From the NCBI GenBank assembly GCA_964483585.1, contig CAZABH010000001.1, positions 124,001 through 188,000 on the forward strand: a DNA stretch of 64,000 nt, read 5' to 3'. A program made the translations under genes and the position numbers. Of the stretch, positions 55,396 to 64,000 are shown one piece after another. The notes under the pieces are model-generated. The model was not told the DNA's origin and made no database searches. It worked only from the letters and a program-made list of their open reading frames with translations. Every line of letters begins with the position of its first letter. The first letter of the stretch is position 1. Source of the DNA: SZUA-430 sp964483585 (GTDB lineage Bacteria > Pseudomonadota > Alphaproteobacteria > Micropepsales > Micropepsaceae).

Positions 55396-57247
55396 GAAAA
55401 TCTCCTTCGGAAGGTGCTACCGCAACGATATGGCGCTCGCCTATGGTCTTGTAGTGGGGAACCTCGCCAGCCCGCAATCGGTATGGCTCGGGCCACGCCG
55501 ATGGGTCGGACGCCCGACCATCCATGAGTGCTCGGAGATCCAGCTTGCGGTCCAGATCCGGTTCGGGATGCGCAGCCAGCAGCGCGACCGTGTAGGGGTG
55601 TTGTGGATGAGCAAACAAGGACGCAACAGGCGCTGCCTCCACGATACGACCGCTGCACATCACATACACGTGTTGCGCCACCTGTCGAACAACGGCAAGG
55701 TCATGACTGACAAACAGCATCGACAGACCCAGCTCCCGACGCAATCCCTCAAGAAGGGCCAGGATCTGTGCTTGAACTGAGACATCCAGCGCCGAGACTG
55801 GCTCGTCGCAAATCAGCACGTCCGGTCCCAGTGCTAGCGCTCGCGCAATACCGATCCTCTGCCTCTGCCCACCCGAAAAGGCATTGGGCAGGCGGTCCAA
55901 CATCGAACCATTGAGCCCGACAAGCTCCATCAGCGCCAGTGCCCAATGTCGCCTGTCCCCGCGGTTCCCCAGGCCATGAATGACGAAGGGCTCGGTGATG
56001 CTATCCTCTGCGCTTAGCCGTGGATTGAGCGACGAGAACGGATCCTGGAACACATACTGTACGCGGCTGCGATAGGTTGTGAGCGCCGCTCCCTCCAGGC
56101 TCGCGATATCTGTCGTGCTCTGGCCGTCGAAGGCCGTGATTCGACCAATGTCGGGTCGAAGCACGCGCATGACAAGCTTTGCGAGGGTCGATTTACCGGA
56201 ACCACTCTCGCCGACAAGCCCGACGCAGGTGCCAGCATCGATGGTCAGGCTCACCCCGCAGACGGCATCAGTGATCTCGGCAACGCCCAACAGCCGCGAC
56301 CTGCGCGCCGTGAAGCGCTTGGCAACACCTTCTACCGAAATCAGTGTTGTCCCGGTGCCGGGTCCAATCCGGTTGCGCCAAACATCGGCAAGGACCTGCG
56401 TAGCAGAAGCACGGGCAGGGAGGGCAACCACCGGAGCCACGGCGCCCGAAAGGCGAGGGGCTAAATCAAGCAGCGATCGCGTGTATTGGGATTTTGGTCG
56501 ACGCAGGACGTCCACGACGCCTCCACTTTCCACCACGGCACCGTCCTTCAGCACCACCACATGCTCCGCGATATTGGCAACAACGCCCAGATCATGCGTC
56601 ACCAGAAGCAGGCTCAGGCTCAAACGTTCCTTGAGTTCAGCCAGCAGTTTAAGGGTGAGAGCCTGAACCGTCACATCAAGTGCCGATGTCGGTTCGTCGG
56701 CAATGACCAGGGAGGGGCGGCAGATGAGGGCGCTGGCAAGCATCGCACGCTGGCGCAGGCCGCCACTCAACTCGAATGGATATCGGTCAACAGCCCAGGC
56801 CGGATCGGGAAAACCGACCAGCCCCAACACCTCGCGAATACGCTCGGTCCGTCGCCGGCCGTCCAGCAAAGGCTCATGCGAAATCAGCATTTCATCAAGC
56901 ATTGACCCGATGGTAAGGACGGATGACAGCGCCGCCGAAGGCTCCTGGTAGGCCATGGACACATCGCGCCCTCGCATTGGTCGCAACGCAGCCTCGCCGA
57001 GCAGGCAGAGATCTGTCTCTCCACCTGCGCGTGACAGAAGGATGCTTCCCGATGTGCGCCTCAGCCCGCTCGGAAGCAAGCCGAGGATGGCATTGCACAA
57101 CGTCGACTTGCCCGAACCGCTCTCTCCAACCAGTGCAACACAGCTGCCACGCGGAATGTCGAGGTCCACGGATCTCAGGATGACATGGTTCCTCCCGTGT
57201 GACGCCGCGTCGACGTTGAGCCCGCGGATCTGCAGCACAACCGGCAT
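55388..57247 (-). CDS. Double ABC ATPase (YejF-type) of the importer
   Basis: Two fused ATPase domains in 619 residues. The first has Walker A GESGSGKST at 41-49 and ELSGGLRQRAMLASALI; the second has GESGSGKST and FSGGQRQRIGIARALALGP, each with the DEPTSALD or DEPVSALD Walker B. The fused form is typical of YejF; Dpp/Opp systems use two chains. The ATG at 57247 follows the preceding stop by one base (TGACATG); a start at 57265 is possible. Confidence 0.94.
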   Translation of the reverse strand: MPVVLQIRGLNVDAASHGRNHVILRSVDLDIPRGSCVALVGESGSGKSTLCNAILGLLPSGLRRTSGSILLSRAGGETDLCLLGEAALRPMRGRDVSMAYQEPSAALSSVLTIGSMLDEMLISHEPLLDGRRRTERIREVLGLVGFPDPAWAVDRYPFELSGGLRQRAMLASALICRPSLVIADEPTSALDVTVQALTLKLLAELKERLSLSLLLVTHDLGVVANIAEHVVVLKDGAVVESGGVVDVLRRPKSQYTRSLLDLAPRLSGAVAPVVALPARASATQVLADVWRNRIGPGTGTTLISVEGVAKRFTARRSRLLGVAEITDAVCGVSLTIDAGTCVGLVGESGSGKSTLAKLVMRVLRPDIGRITAFDGQSTTDIASLEGAALTTYRSRVQYVFQDPFSSLNPRLSAEDSITEPFVIHGLGNRGDRRHWALALMELVGLNGSMLDRLPNAFSGGQRQRIGIARALALGPDVLICDEPVSALDVSVQAQILALLEGLRRELGLSMLFVSHDLAVVRQVAQHVYVMCSGRIVEAAPVASLFAHPQHPYTVALLAAHPEPDLDRKLDLRALMDGRASDPSAWPEPYRLRAGEVPHYKTIGERHIVAVAPSEGDFHA

Positions 57248-57248
57248 G

Positions 57249-57740
57249 TCAGGACTGGCCAGCATCGGCGTGTCCCAGAGAAACCAAATTCGCACGTGTT
57301 GTATCCGAGATGCTGACACCCCGCGTTCGGGCCTCATGCCAAACGCGAGAGAGGATTTCCCTGAATGCCAAGACACCATCGTCGATCAGGATCACGGTAC
57401 TTTCGCACTGTAACTTCAGGTCGCTCATCGTGGCCTTTCGGTACCTCCCGAGAGGAAACAGCCTTACCTCAAGTGTCACGATATCGTCCCAGCGCACCTC
57501 CAATGCGGGGAGCCAGCCGCGCAATAGCTTTATACCCTCCTCGTCGATCGTGATCTCGCTCATCCACCGCAGCACGCAACCGACAACGTGGCATGCAAAA
57601 AGCAGGCACAGCGGTAACAGGATCAGCTGCCAAACCGAAAATAGAGGGGTCATCAGGGAAACAAGGGCTACAACCATCAAGGCCAAGCCGCTACGCACAA
57701 CCTCAAGGGCAAGGGTTCGACGATCCCAATGAGTTTTCAT
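57249..57740 (-). CDS. Small membrane protein with a PH-like C-terminal domain
   Basis: Protein of 163 residues with two adjacent membrane helices near the N-terminus (SGLALMVVALVSLMTPLF and LILLPLCLLFACHVVGCVL) and a C-terminal domain of alternating strands (ITIDEEGIKLLRGWLPALEVRWDDIVTLEVRLFP; key features are the GIxLxR and W-DxI pattern) like bacterial PH domains. The family is a tentative call. It lies 6 bases after the deacetylase stop and one base before the ATPase start, joining the glycan and importer halves of the operon. Confidence 0.7.
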   Translation of the reverse strand: MKTHWDRRTLALEVVRSGLALMVVALVSLMTPLFSVWQLILLPLCLLFACHVVGCVLRWMSEITIDEEGIKLLRGWLPALEVRWDDIVTLEVRLFPLGRYRKATMSDLKLQCESTVILIDDGVLAFREILSRVWHEARTRGVSISDTTRANLVSLGHADAGQS

Positions 57741-57746
57741 CACGGC

Positions 57747-58502
57747 TCAAAGCCCGAACGCACGTCTTGCCGAAACCCAGCACGCGGCTGGATGTCGGCG
57801 TGTGAGCGCAAGAAGGGTGTTGATGATCTGCTCAAGCTCGGGTCCCCAAAGCAAGTGGTGCGTTAACAGCCCCAGAGGCTCTTTTGCCCGCTCGGGGTGC
57901 GCACGTCTCCAGCGCAGCCTGCGCAGCAATTCACTGGCAAAAGCCTGCTCGTTCTTTGGCGCACGCCCACCGCGCCAGTCAATAGGATCCAGATGTGTAT
58001 TGATGATCCGCAGCCCGGGCGGGGGCGGACCAGGTCTGCGCGGTTTCCACGTGGAGAGCCCGCGGTATCCAAGACCCGCAATGCGACTGACCAGGCGAGG
58101 CGGAATGCGGTTCCAGGGAGGAACAAGCACAGGCAGCGCCTGTCTACCGAAACCTTGTGATATCATCTCGAGGCTTATGCGCAGCTCTCTCTCCATCTCC
58201 GGGAGCCGTCGACGACCGCAATACTCCCGCTTCTGCTGGTCAGCAGAAGCATGGTTTACATGTGCGTGCCCATGAACCAGGACATCGACATGTCGCTCGG
58301 GTTTCAGTCGCCCCACCAGGCAGTCGGAAAACCGGGACGGTATGACGGACAGTGCAACCGGCACATCATGCCGGCACGCAAGTGTGAGAAAGGCCTCGAG
58401 CCGAGGAGTAACATCCACGGCATCATCATCGCGCCACCAGAACGTGCAAACGCGTCTCGCACGCTTCCACGCATCGAGTTCGGCGTCCACAGCTTCCCAC
58501 AT
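57747..58502 (-). CDS. Polysaccharide deacetylase family protein
   Basis: Protein of 251 residues with the NodB-like fold: FWWRDDDAVDVTPRLEAFL with the catalytic and metal Asp, HGHAHVNHA as the His-box, and LPVLVPPWNRIPPRLVSRI (the PPW motif). It probably removes acetyl groups from a glycan. There is no signal peptide, so it acts in the cytoplasm, on a nascent glycan. Its ATG overlaps the preceding stop by one base (TGATG). Confidence 0.88.
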   Translation of the reverse strand: MWEAVDAELDAWKRARRVCTFWWRDDDAVDVTPRLEAFLTLACRHDVPVALSVIPSRFSDCLVGRLKPERHVDVLVHGHAHVNHASADQQKREYCGRRRLPEMERELRISLEMISQGFGRQALPVLVPPWNRIPPRLVSRIAGLGYRGLSTWKPRRPGPPPPGLRIINTHLDPIDWRGGRAPKNEQAFASELLRRLRWRRAHPERAKEPLGLLTHHLLWGPELEQIINTLLALTRRHPAACWVSARRAFGL

Positions 58503-59620
58503 CACCCACCGCCGATCAGAGCCCTGATGGCTGACACGGTCCCTGTCCGGCCATCAAGATTTATGGCATGGACAGCCATGCCCCGCTCATACTGTTCATT
58601 CATGGCCCTCGCCAGAGCCTCGACACAAAGATCAGCCGACGGAATAACCCGCACAAGTCCAAGAGCCTCGAGGTGTCGCGCTCGCGTGATCTGCTCTTGC
58701 TCGCGCACGGTTTCGAACGGGATCACAACACTGGGTGTGCGACCAGCAAGGATTTCAACCATGGTATTATAGCCAGCCTGACTAACCGAGAGTTTCGCGC
58801 TGGCAATGCGTGTTGCAAGGTCCGGCAAGGACGATACGAACCGGATACCCGCCTGATCCAGCCCCGGCCTCGCCGACAGTGGGCCAGTGACCACGGTCCA
58901 CTCGCAATGGTTCAGGCGCGTTAGGGGCTTTGCATCCACGGCGGCCGCAAGCACCGCGCCTCCCACAGCACCACCACCTGCCGAAACAAGGATCTCCCGT
59001 CTCTCCCTTGCAGGCAGACGCCTAGCAGGCGCGACGTAGCCAGTGTACCGGACCAGATTGTCGATAGTGGCCATCTCGGGAAAGGAAACAGCAGTGGGAA
59101 TGACCCCTGGATCGCCGTGCACAAGAACGCAATCATACAGCGCTCGTGCGCGGGCAATCATCGCCACCGCTCGGTCCGTCTTGCGCGGTCGCTGCAGGAC
59201 ATCGCGCACGGAAGAGACAATGGCCGGACGGGGACTCCGCATGCGCGCACGCGCGAGCACCGCCAGCACCTCCTCCTCCAGCAATCTTCGCCCGAAGGGG
59301 AAGGTCTCGGTGATGATGCAATCCGGCATGAAGGCATCATGCAGAGCAAGCAGCATCTCCCGACGCTGTTCGAGCAGGCTCTGCGAGATGACTGCACCGT
59401 TCGCATCGACAAGCGTGTCGAAATGTTCATCCGCCGCCTTAACAGCCGGGAGATCGACAACACTGTAGCCGGTGGTAGCGACTGACATGGGCCGGACGCC
59501 ACCATTGGCAACGATCACTTCAAACCCGCACTGCGCCAGCGCATCGGCTACATGCGTCGCACGCATGAAATGTCCCAAACCAAGCAAATGCTGTGTCCAG
59601 ATGAGGATGCGCCGCGTCAT
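58502..59620 (-). CDS. MurG-like (GT28-type) glycosyltransferase, first copy
   Basis: Protein of 372 residues from the ATG at 59620. The N-terminal GLGH at 14-17 (HLLGLGHFMRA), a central YTGYVAP linker, and the C-terminal SAGGGAVGG and VSQAGYNTMVEIL motifs are GT28/MurG-like. It resembles the gene at 61946-63130. It overlaps the upstream GT4 gene by 4 bases and the deacetylase by one. Confidence 0.85.
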   Translation of the reverse strand: MTRRILIWTQHLLGLGHFMRATHVADALAQCGFEVIVANGGVRPMSVATTGYSVVDLPAVKAADEHFDTLVDANGAVISQSLLEQRREMLLALHDAFMPDCIITETFPFGRRLLEEEVLAVLARARMRSPRPAIVSSVRDVLQRPRKTDRAVAMIARARALYDCVLVHGDPGVIPTAVSFPEMATIDNLVRYTGYVAPARRLPARERREILVSAGGGAVGGAVLAAAVDAKPLTRLNHCEWTVVTGPLSARPGLDQAGIRFVSSLPDLATRIASAKLSVSQAGYNTMVEILAGRTPSVVIPFETVREQEQITRARHLEALGLVRVIPSADLCVEALARAMNEQYERGMAVHAINLDGRTGTVSAIRALIGGG

Positions 59621-60711
59621 GCCAGAAGCGCCGTCAAAAGCTGTCTCAGATGCAATCCAGCCTGTATCAGAGAGCGCTCTTGATGCACGAAGCGATGCGC
59701 CGCCACGCGCATGTCGCGATATCTTGACGGGTCCGAGGACAACGCGCGGATCGAACGCGCAAGCCCATCGCAATCTCCCGGCGGACAGAGGACTGCTGTT
59801 TCACCGTCGCGCGTAACGTCGACAACGCCGCGATTGCTGCAGGCGATGACTGGCAGTCCGCTTGCTTGTGCCTCAAGATACGTCAGTCCATACGCCTCGC
59901 CAATTCCAGGCCAAAGCAGAAGATCGCTCCTGCCCATGAGGGCGCGCACCTGCGTCACAGACTGCTCGCCCAGAAAAACGACGCTACCCGCCCGAACATG
60001 CCTGGCAAACAGCGTCTCGATGAGCGCACGGTGCTTTCCATCTCCAGCAACAACCAGAGAGTACCCCTCCGTTGCCAGCAGGGACATTGTCTCGGCAACC
60101 ATTCGGTAGCTCTCAACCTTTCGCATGTCCCGCATCATGCCCACAGAAAGCAGACGTCGCTGGAAGTGCGACCCGTCGACAGGCTGATTGAATAAACGCG
60201 TATCGATGAACGGCTTGAAGTCGGCGACGCGCCCTGGCTGCAGTTGCAGCAGGCACTGCCTGTCGAACTCTGTCATGGCCAGCAGCAACTGTGCCTCAAG
60301 CAACGCCTCTGTGGCGCTGGCGTGACCCGATTTCCAGGCGCCATCAGCGCGCTTTGGCGCATGCGAACCCTCGGCAACGACATAGGGGATCCCAAGACTC
60401 CGGGAAACAGCAGGCCCGATCCAGTCCGGCGCTTTGTAATAGACATGATAGCTGAACCAGACGTCGGGTCGCGTGATGACGCCAGCCGATATCATGCCAA
60501 GCAAGCGATCTGTCGCTTCAATGGACTGAACGCGAGCCTTCTCCTGTGCATGTGCGTCACCATGTGCATCTCGCGTCAAAGGCAGGTCGGGGACGATCAC
60601 GTCAGCGCCGGATTGACGAAGGGCTTGCTGGAACAGCGCACCCATCCGCGCGGCACCAGAGGCGGCCTGCGCATCTGGCCTAACGAATGGGCAATAGAAT
60701 GCGACGCGCAT
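59617..60711 (-). CDS. Glycosyltransferase, GT4-like, first copy
   Basis: Protein of 364 residues from the ATG at 60711. An N-terminal domain with the substrate side (YHVYYKAPDWIGPAV) precedes a GT-B C-terminal domain with SVGMMRDMRKVESYRM, LVVAGDGKH and LLWPGIGEAYGLTYLEAQASG, where the Glu pair fits the GT4 EX7E motif. It is a retaining nucleotide-sugar transferase by family; donor and acceptor are unknown. Confidence 0.87.
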   Translation of the reverse strand: MRVAFYCPFVRPDAQAASGAARMGALFQQALRQSGADVIVPDLPLTRDAHGDAHAQEKARVQSIEATDRLLGMISAGVITRPDVWFSYHVYYKAPDWIGPAVSRSLGIPYVVAEGSHAPKRADGAWKSGHASATEALLEAQLLLAMTEFDRQCLLQLQPGRVADFKPFIDTRLFNQPVDGSHFQRRLLSVGMMRDMRKVESYRMVAETMSLLATEGYSLVVAGDGKHRALIETLFARHVRAGSVVFLGEQSVTQVRALMGRSDLLLWPGIGEAYGLTYLEAQASGLPVIACSNRGVVDVTRDGETAVLCPPGDCDGLARSIRALSSDPSRYRDMRVAAHRFVHQERSLIQAGLHLRQLLTALLA

Positions 60712-61949
60712 CAACCGGCACCTGCTCCTCGCAACAGGCCGCACAGCATATCGTATCCCGTTTCGGCATCGAACAGCGCTGCATTGATACGCAGCGCTCC
60801 CTCTGAGAGCCGTCGGCGTTCCGACGGATCATTGGCAAGCGACATCATGCGGCTCGAGAGGGCTGCGATATCGCCGCTACCCACCAAGCCGCCCGTCACA
60901 CTATCCCTGACAGCATCGCAGACCCCGCCCGCATCGCAAGCCACAACACATAGTCCACGCGCTTGGGCCTCCAGCAGCGCGTTGGGAATGCCGTCACGGT
61001 CACCGTCGGCAGCAACATCGGCAGGAAACACGAATAGGTCCGAGCGATCCATTGCAGCAATGACCTCATGATGTGGTCGGGCACCATGAAAGGTGACCAA
61101 CTGCTGCAAACCACGCGCTGCAACACGCGCCTTCAACGAAGAGAGCAGAGGTCCATCGCCATAATGATCCAATGTGACGCGAAGGCGAGATGCCACGCTG
61201 GCCAACGCATCGATGAGGTGGTGAAGCCCCTTCTTTTCGACAGCGCGGGCAACAGACAGCAACCGAACGGGTGCTGCAGCATCAAGCCCATCACGCATCG
61301 AGAAAGGCGGGTGCTGTACGACAAGCCCTGCCGCGACACCATGATGAACCAGCTTGATGTCAACACCTGGCGCCAGCGCGCAGAACCGTTCGAATGCTGC
61401 CGTGTTGCAGGTGGATACAAAGCGTGCACCACGCAGCTTGGTTGCAAGGTCCCATTCAGGATCCGTCCAGACATCCTTGGCATGAGCCGAGATGCTGTAG
61501 CTGGCGCCAACCATGAGCGCCGCATAGCGGGCTACCGAAGCCGGGCTGTGGGCGAAATGACAATGAATATGACGCACTTGCTTGTCCAGATCTGCGGCAA
61601 GAGCGCAAGCCTGTCCAAACCGACGCAGGCGCGCCCTTGAGGGGTCCCGTCTGAAATCTCGCTGCCATGCCGCGAGCGCCTGCCCAAAGCCTTTGAGTGC
61701 AAAGGCCCGCATCGTTCCCGAAAGCACCTGCAAGGGTACCTCATGCAGATACTCTGGGAGATACCGGCATCTTGCACGAAGTGCATAATCCGTCATCACC
61801 GCGTCCGCCGCCGGTCTGCGCAACGCATGGAGCGAGAAGCTGATACCACGACGCTCCAGGGCAACAAGCTCCCGCGCAATGAATGTCTCCGTGAGCCGAG
61901 GGTAGCCCTTCACTACAATCGCAAGCCCGGGCGCACTGCGCCCGCTCAC
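60711..61949 (-). CDS. Glycosyltransferase, GT4-like, second copy
   Basis: Protein of 412 residues from the GTG at 61949, which has a perfect GGAGG about 7 bases upstream. SKTETFI-like N-terminus (YPRLTETFIARELVALE), CHFAHSPASVARYAA, RLLSVARAVEKKGLHHLI and DGIPNALLEAQARG define the GT4 family of exopolysaccharide or LPS transferases. GTGA overlap joins it to the upstream gene, and TGATG to the next. Confidence 0.9.
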   Translation of the reverse strand: MSGRSAPGLAIVVKGYPRLTETFIARELVALERRGISFSLHALRRPAADAVMTDYALRARCRYLPEYLHEVPLQVLSGTMRAFALKGFGQALAAWQRDFRRDPSRARLRRFGQACALAADLDKQVRHIHCHFAHSPASVARYAALMVGASYSISAHAKDVWTDPEWDLATKLRGARFVSTCNTAAFERFCALAPGVDIKLVHHGVAAGLVVQHPPFSMRDGLDAAAPVRLLSVARAVEKKGLHHLIDALASVASRLRVTLDHYGDGPLLSSLKARVAARGLQQLVTFHGARPHHEVIAAMDRSDLFVFPADVAADGDRDGIPNALLEAQARGLCVVACDAGGVCDAVRDSVTGGLVGSGDIAALSSRMMSLANDPSERRRLSEGALRINAALFDAETGYDMLCGLLRGAGAG

Positions 61950-63130
61950 GAGGACACCTCCGAAAGACCAAGCACGGCCCGGCAATGCGCAACCACATTC
62001 GCGACACCGTCGAGAAGTCCCGCTGGCGCACGGGTGGAAGGTTGCGGTTGTTTCTCAAGGCCGGCAATGACGCGCCCCATGAGGTCAAGATCCTTGGGCG
62101 TACCCGGTTTGCCCTCGGGCACGTAGCGGGCAAGTCCCAGCCTGTCGGCTGCTTGTGCCCGTATTGTTTGCTCGCAGCGCGGAACCTGTCGCGGCACCAG
62201 CACTGAGCGCTTGTCAAAGGACAGGATCTCACAAAATGTGTTATACCCACCCATGCAAACAACAGCACGCGCATCTGCAACAAGGGTCTCCATCCGGGGC
62301 TCGAACGTGACACACGCGAGCCCGCCAATCCGCGCTATGCGCTCCTCGAAGCCCCTGCGGGCCTCAGCCGCCATGAACGGCCCGGGTACGATGAGCGCCT
62401 TCGGCAATCGGCTCCCCGCGACTTCATAGGTCGAAACCACCCAATCGATCAGTGTTTCGCCGTCGCCGCCTCCACCCGCGGTTACCAGAAGCCGATCCCC
62501 GATGTCTGGAACCGTCATCGCAGGACTCGACTGAGGTCGCGTCCGCTTCAAGTAGCCGGTGAAGCGGGTCCGATCAGCAACCGCACTTGAGAGGCCAAGG
62601 CCTGCCAGCGGATCGTGGATGTCACGCTGGCCATACACAAGAATGTCATCATAGAAATGTTCGACGGCGGGGCGGGCCTGTTTGCGCTCCCACTCGGCCG
62701 CCAGCGCCTGTGGTTCATCCAGTACGTCACGCAGCCCGAGGATAAGGCGCGTGCCGCGGGTTTTCATATCGGCAAGAGTAGCCTCGAGTTCCCCCCGCAG
62801 ACCCAGCGGTTCCTTGTCAACGATCACGAGATCCGGATCGAAGCTCTGTGCGGTCTCCCGGATCAGCGAGGCACGCAGTGCCGTGGTCGCGTCGACCGCT
62901 CCCAATGACCCCAGTGGCACATAGTCGCCGCTGCGCAACTTTATGATTCCCGGTATCCTGACAAAGTCGACACGCGCCTTGAACTCGAAATTGCCGATGA
63001 TCGGTGACCCGGAGACAATCAAGACCCGCAGCTTTGGGATCGCTTCAGCCAGAGCATGCGCAATCGTCCGGCAGCGCCTGATATGGCCAAGCCCGAAGCT
63101 GTCGTGGCTGTAGATTAGGACACGAGCCAT
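61946..63130 (-). CDS. MurG-like (GT28-type) glycosyltransferase, second copy
   Basis: Protein of 394 residues, first gene of the operon. YSHDSFGLGHIRRCRTIAHAL has the GLGH motif at 13-16, the middle carries VDKEPLGLRGEL and LVTAGGGGDG, and the C-terminal CMGGYNTFCEIL is the sugar-nucleotide region. It shares this plan with the gene at 58502. Divergent promoter region 63131-63267 contains the operator-like palindrome. Confidence 0.87.
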   Translation of the reverse strand: MARVLIYSHDSFGLGHIRRCRTIAHALAEAIPKLRVLIVSGSPIIGNFEFKARVDFVRIPGIIKLRSGDYVPLGSLGAVDATTALRASLIRETAQSFDPDLVIVDKEPLGLRGELEATLADMKTRGTRLILGLRDVLDEPQALAAEWERKQARPAVEHFYDDILVYGQRDIHDPLAGLGLSSAVADRTRFTGYLKRTRPQSSPAMTVPDIGDRLLVTAGGGGDGETLIDWVVSTYEVAGSRLPKALIVPGPFMAAEARRGFEERIARIGGLACVTFEPRMETLVADARAVVCMGGYNTFCEILSFDKRSVLVPRQVPRCEQTIRAQAADRLGLARYVPEGKPGTPKDLDLMGRVIAGLEKQPQPSTRAPAGLLDGVANVVAHCRAVLGLSEVSS

Positions 63131-63169
63131 GGACGATGTAATGATGAACCTCGCAGGACATTGTCTGAA

Positions 63170-63181
63170 CCGACAAGTCGG
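63170..63181. promoter_or_regulatory. Operator-like palindrome in the divergent region
   Basis: CCGAC-AA-GTCGG, a perfect 5-bp inverted repeat, lies 39 bases from the glycosyltransferase start and 86 from the exporter start. It could serve the operon or the exporter; no regulator is nearby. Confidence 0.35.
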
Positions 63182-63267
63182 ATCATTATTTCACCGAGGG
63201 GTATGTCGGCAAGGCAGCCCCATCGCCACCAGAGGCCCGGGCCTGGCATAGGAACGAACCAAACCTG

Positions 63268-64000
63268 ATGTCCACACACCAGTCCCTTTACAGCTATATC
63301 TGGCAGCATTCGCGTCGCGACCAGATCATCATTCTGCTGATCGCGTTATCAGCCCAGCCGGTATATTTTTTGACACTGACGCTGCCCAAGCTCATCATCA
63401 ACGGGCCCATCCAGGGTGGCGGCTTCGAACAACCCGATGCGACGACGGAATTCCTCAGGATTTCCTTTGAGATGCCGGGCTTCCTGCCGCCGATGCTATC
63501 CGGGACATGGACACTTCTCGAGGGCATTCCGCTCGAGCGTTTGCCTTACCTGTTCGCTCTCAGCGTCGCGTTCCTCGCGCTGGTCGGCTTCAATGGCTTC
63601 CTGAAATTCCTCGTCAACACGATGAAAGGAAGGCTGGGCGAACGTCTGTTGCGACGCCTGCGCTTCGAGCTCGTCGACAGGGTCCTGCGTTTCCCTCCTG
63701 CGCATCTTCGTCGGGTCAAGCAGGCCGAGGTCGCGTCAATGGTCAAGGACGAGGTTGAACCCCTCGGTGGCTTCACCGGCGATGCAATCGTCTGGCCGGT
63801 GTTCCTCGCAGGGCAGGCGATGACGGCCATGATCTTCATATTGGCGCAGAACGTTTGGCTCGGTCTGGTGTCAGCTGCGGTCATTCTCCTGCAGGCCATA
63901 GTCATTCCCTACCTACGTCGGCCCATTCTGAGATTGGGTAAGCTGCGTCAGCTCCAGGCACGCGAACTCGCAGGTCGGGTGGGTGAAATCGTCGATGCGG
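63268..64000 (+). CDS. ABC exporter, N-terminal transmembrane part (cut by the window end)
   Basis: Open at the window end, with 244 codons seen. The N-terminus MSTHQSLYSYIWQHSRRDQI leads to a membrane helix (IIILLIALSAQPVYFLTLTLP), a periplasmic loop and further helices with GERLLRRLRFELVDRVLRFPPAHLRRVKQAEVASMV (key residues RxRxxLxxRxLRFP and QAEVASMV) of the ABC_membrane fold. The ATPase half must lie beyond 64000. It faces the operon and could export its product or a lipid carrier. Confidence 0.85.
   Translation, partial: MSTHQSLYSYIWQHSRRDQIIILLIALSAQPVYFLTLTLPKLIINGPIQGGGFEQPDATTEFLRISFEMPGFLPPMLSGTWTLLEGIPLERLPYLFALSVAFLALVGFNGFLKFLVNTMKGRLGERLLRRLRFELVDRVLRFPPAHLRRVKQAEVASMVKDEVEPLGGFTGDAIVWPVFLAGQAMTAMIFILAQNVWLGLVSAAVILLQAIVIPYLRRPILRLGKLRQLQARELAGRVGEIVDA

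Overview
The window is a GC-rich stretch of an alphaproteobacterial chromosome with ordinary bacterial genes throughout. No tRNA, rRNA, CRISPR, insertion sequence or phage gene was seen. The gene order hslVU / Smr / mltA / Tim44-like / secB / dnaQ / coaE / aroE / maf / ppsR | hemE / hemH / hemJ / rho ... mnmE / mnmG / rsmG / parA / parB / holA / lptE / leuS is the classic alphaproteobacterial origin neighbourhood. A Tim44-like protein, HemJ, a DUF6489 protein and a DUF3576 lipoprotein support that class. I do not assign an order or genus.

Region by region: (1) 1-11100 holds proteostasis, cell-wall, secretion and DNA-replication genes, plus an unusual fusion of a prephenate-dehydratase-like domain, a membrane segment and an OmpA-like domain (2094-4154). 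(2) 11102-11446 is a gene-free gap between ppsR (homologue of Rickettsia RP001) and hemE. This is the position of the Caulobacter origin. It has an A+T-rich block next to hemE and TCCACA motifs, and the near genes on both sides read outward. I propose it as oriC. (3) 11447-15524 is the haem operon followed by rho. (4) 15659-22220 carries accessory enzymes (SDR, a PhnZ-like HD oxygenase, quinone oxidoreductase, YyaL-type thioredoxin protein). (5) 22261-32891 is mnmE-mnmG-rsmG-parAB with a cluster of degenerate parS-like sites and one perfect DnaA box, then holA-lptE-leuS read towards it. leuS contains a 10-N assembly gap.

(6) 33228-47992 holds two tandem porins, a ThiE-like/PLP-homeostasis divergent pair, threonine catabolism (tdh-kbl), an FMO-like monooxygenase with an MDR reductase, a fasciclin protein with a strong terminator, an S46 peptidase, ribA, an orphan response regulator and an unlisted 58-residue membrane protein. 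(7) 48070-51206 is a MacAB-type efflux operon. (8) 51332-63130 is a ten-gene run on the minus strand in which nearly every junction overlaps or nearly touches: four glycosyltransferases, a polysaccharide deacetylase, a small PH-like membrane protein and a complete Yej/Dpp-type ABC importer. An ABC exporter-like gene diverges from it and runs off the window end (63268-64000). This coupling of a glycan-making set with an importer is the best candidate for an undescribed system here.
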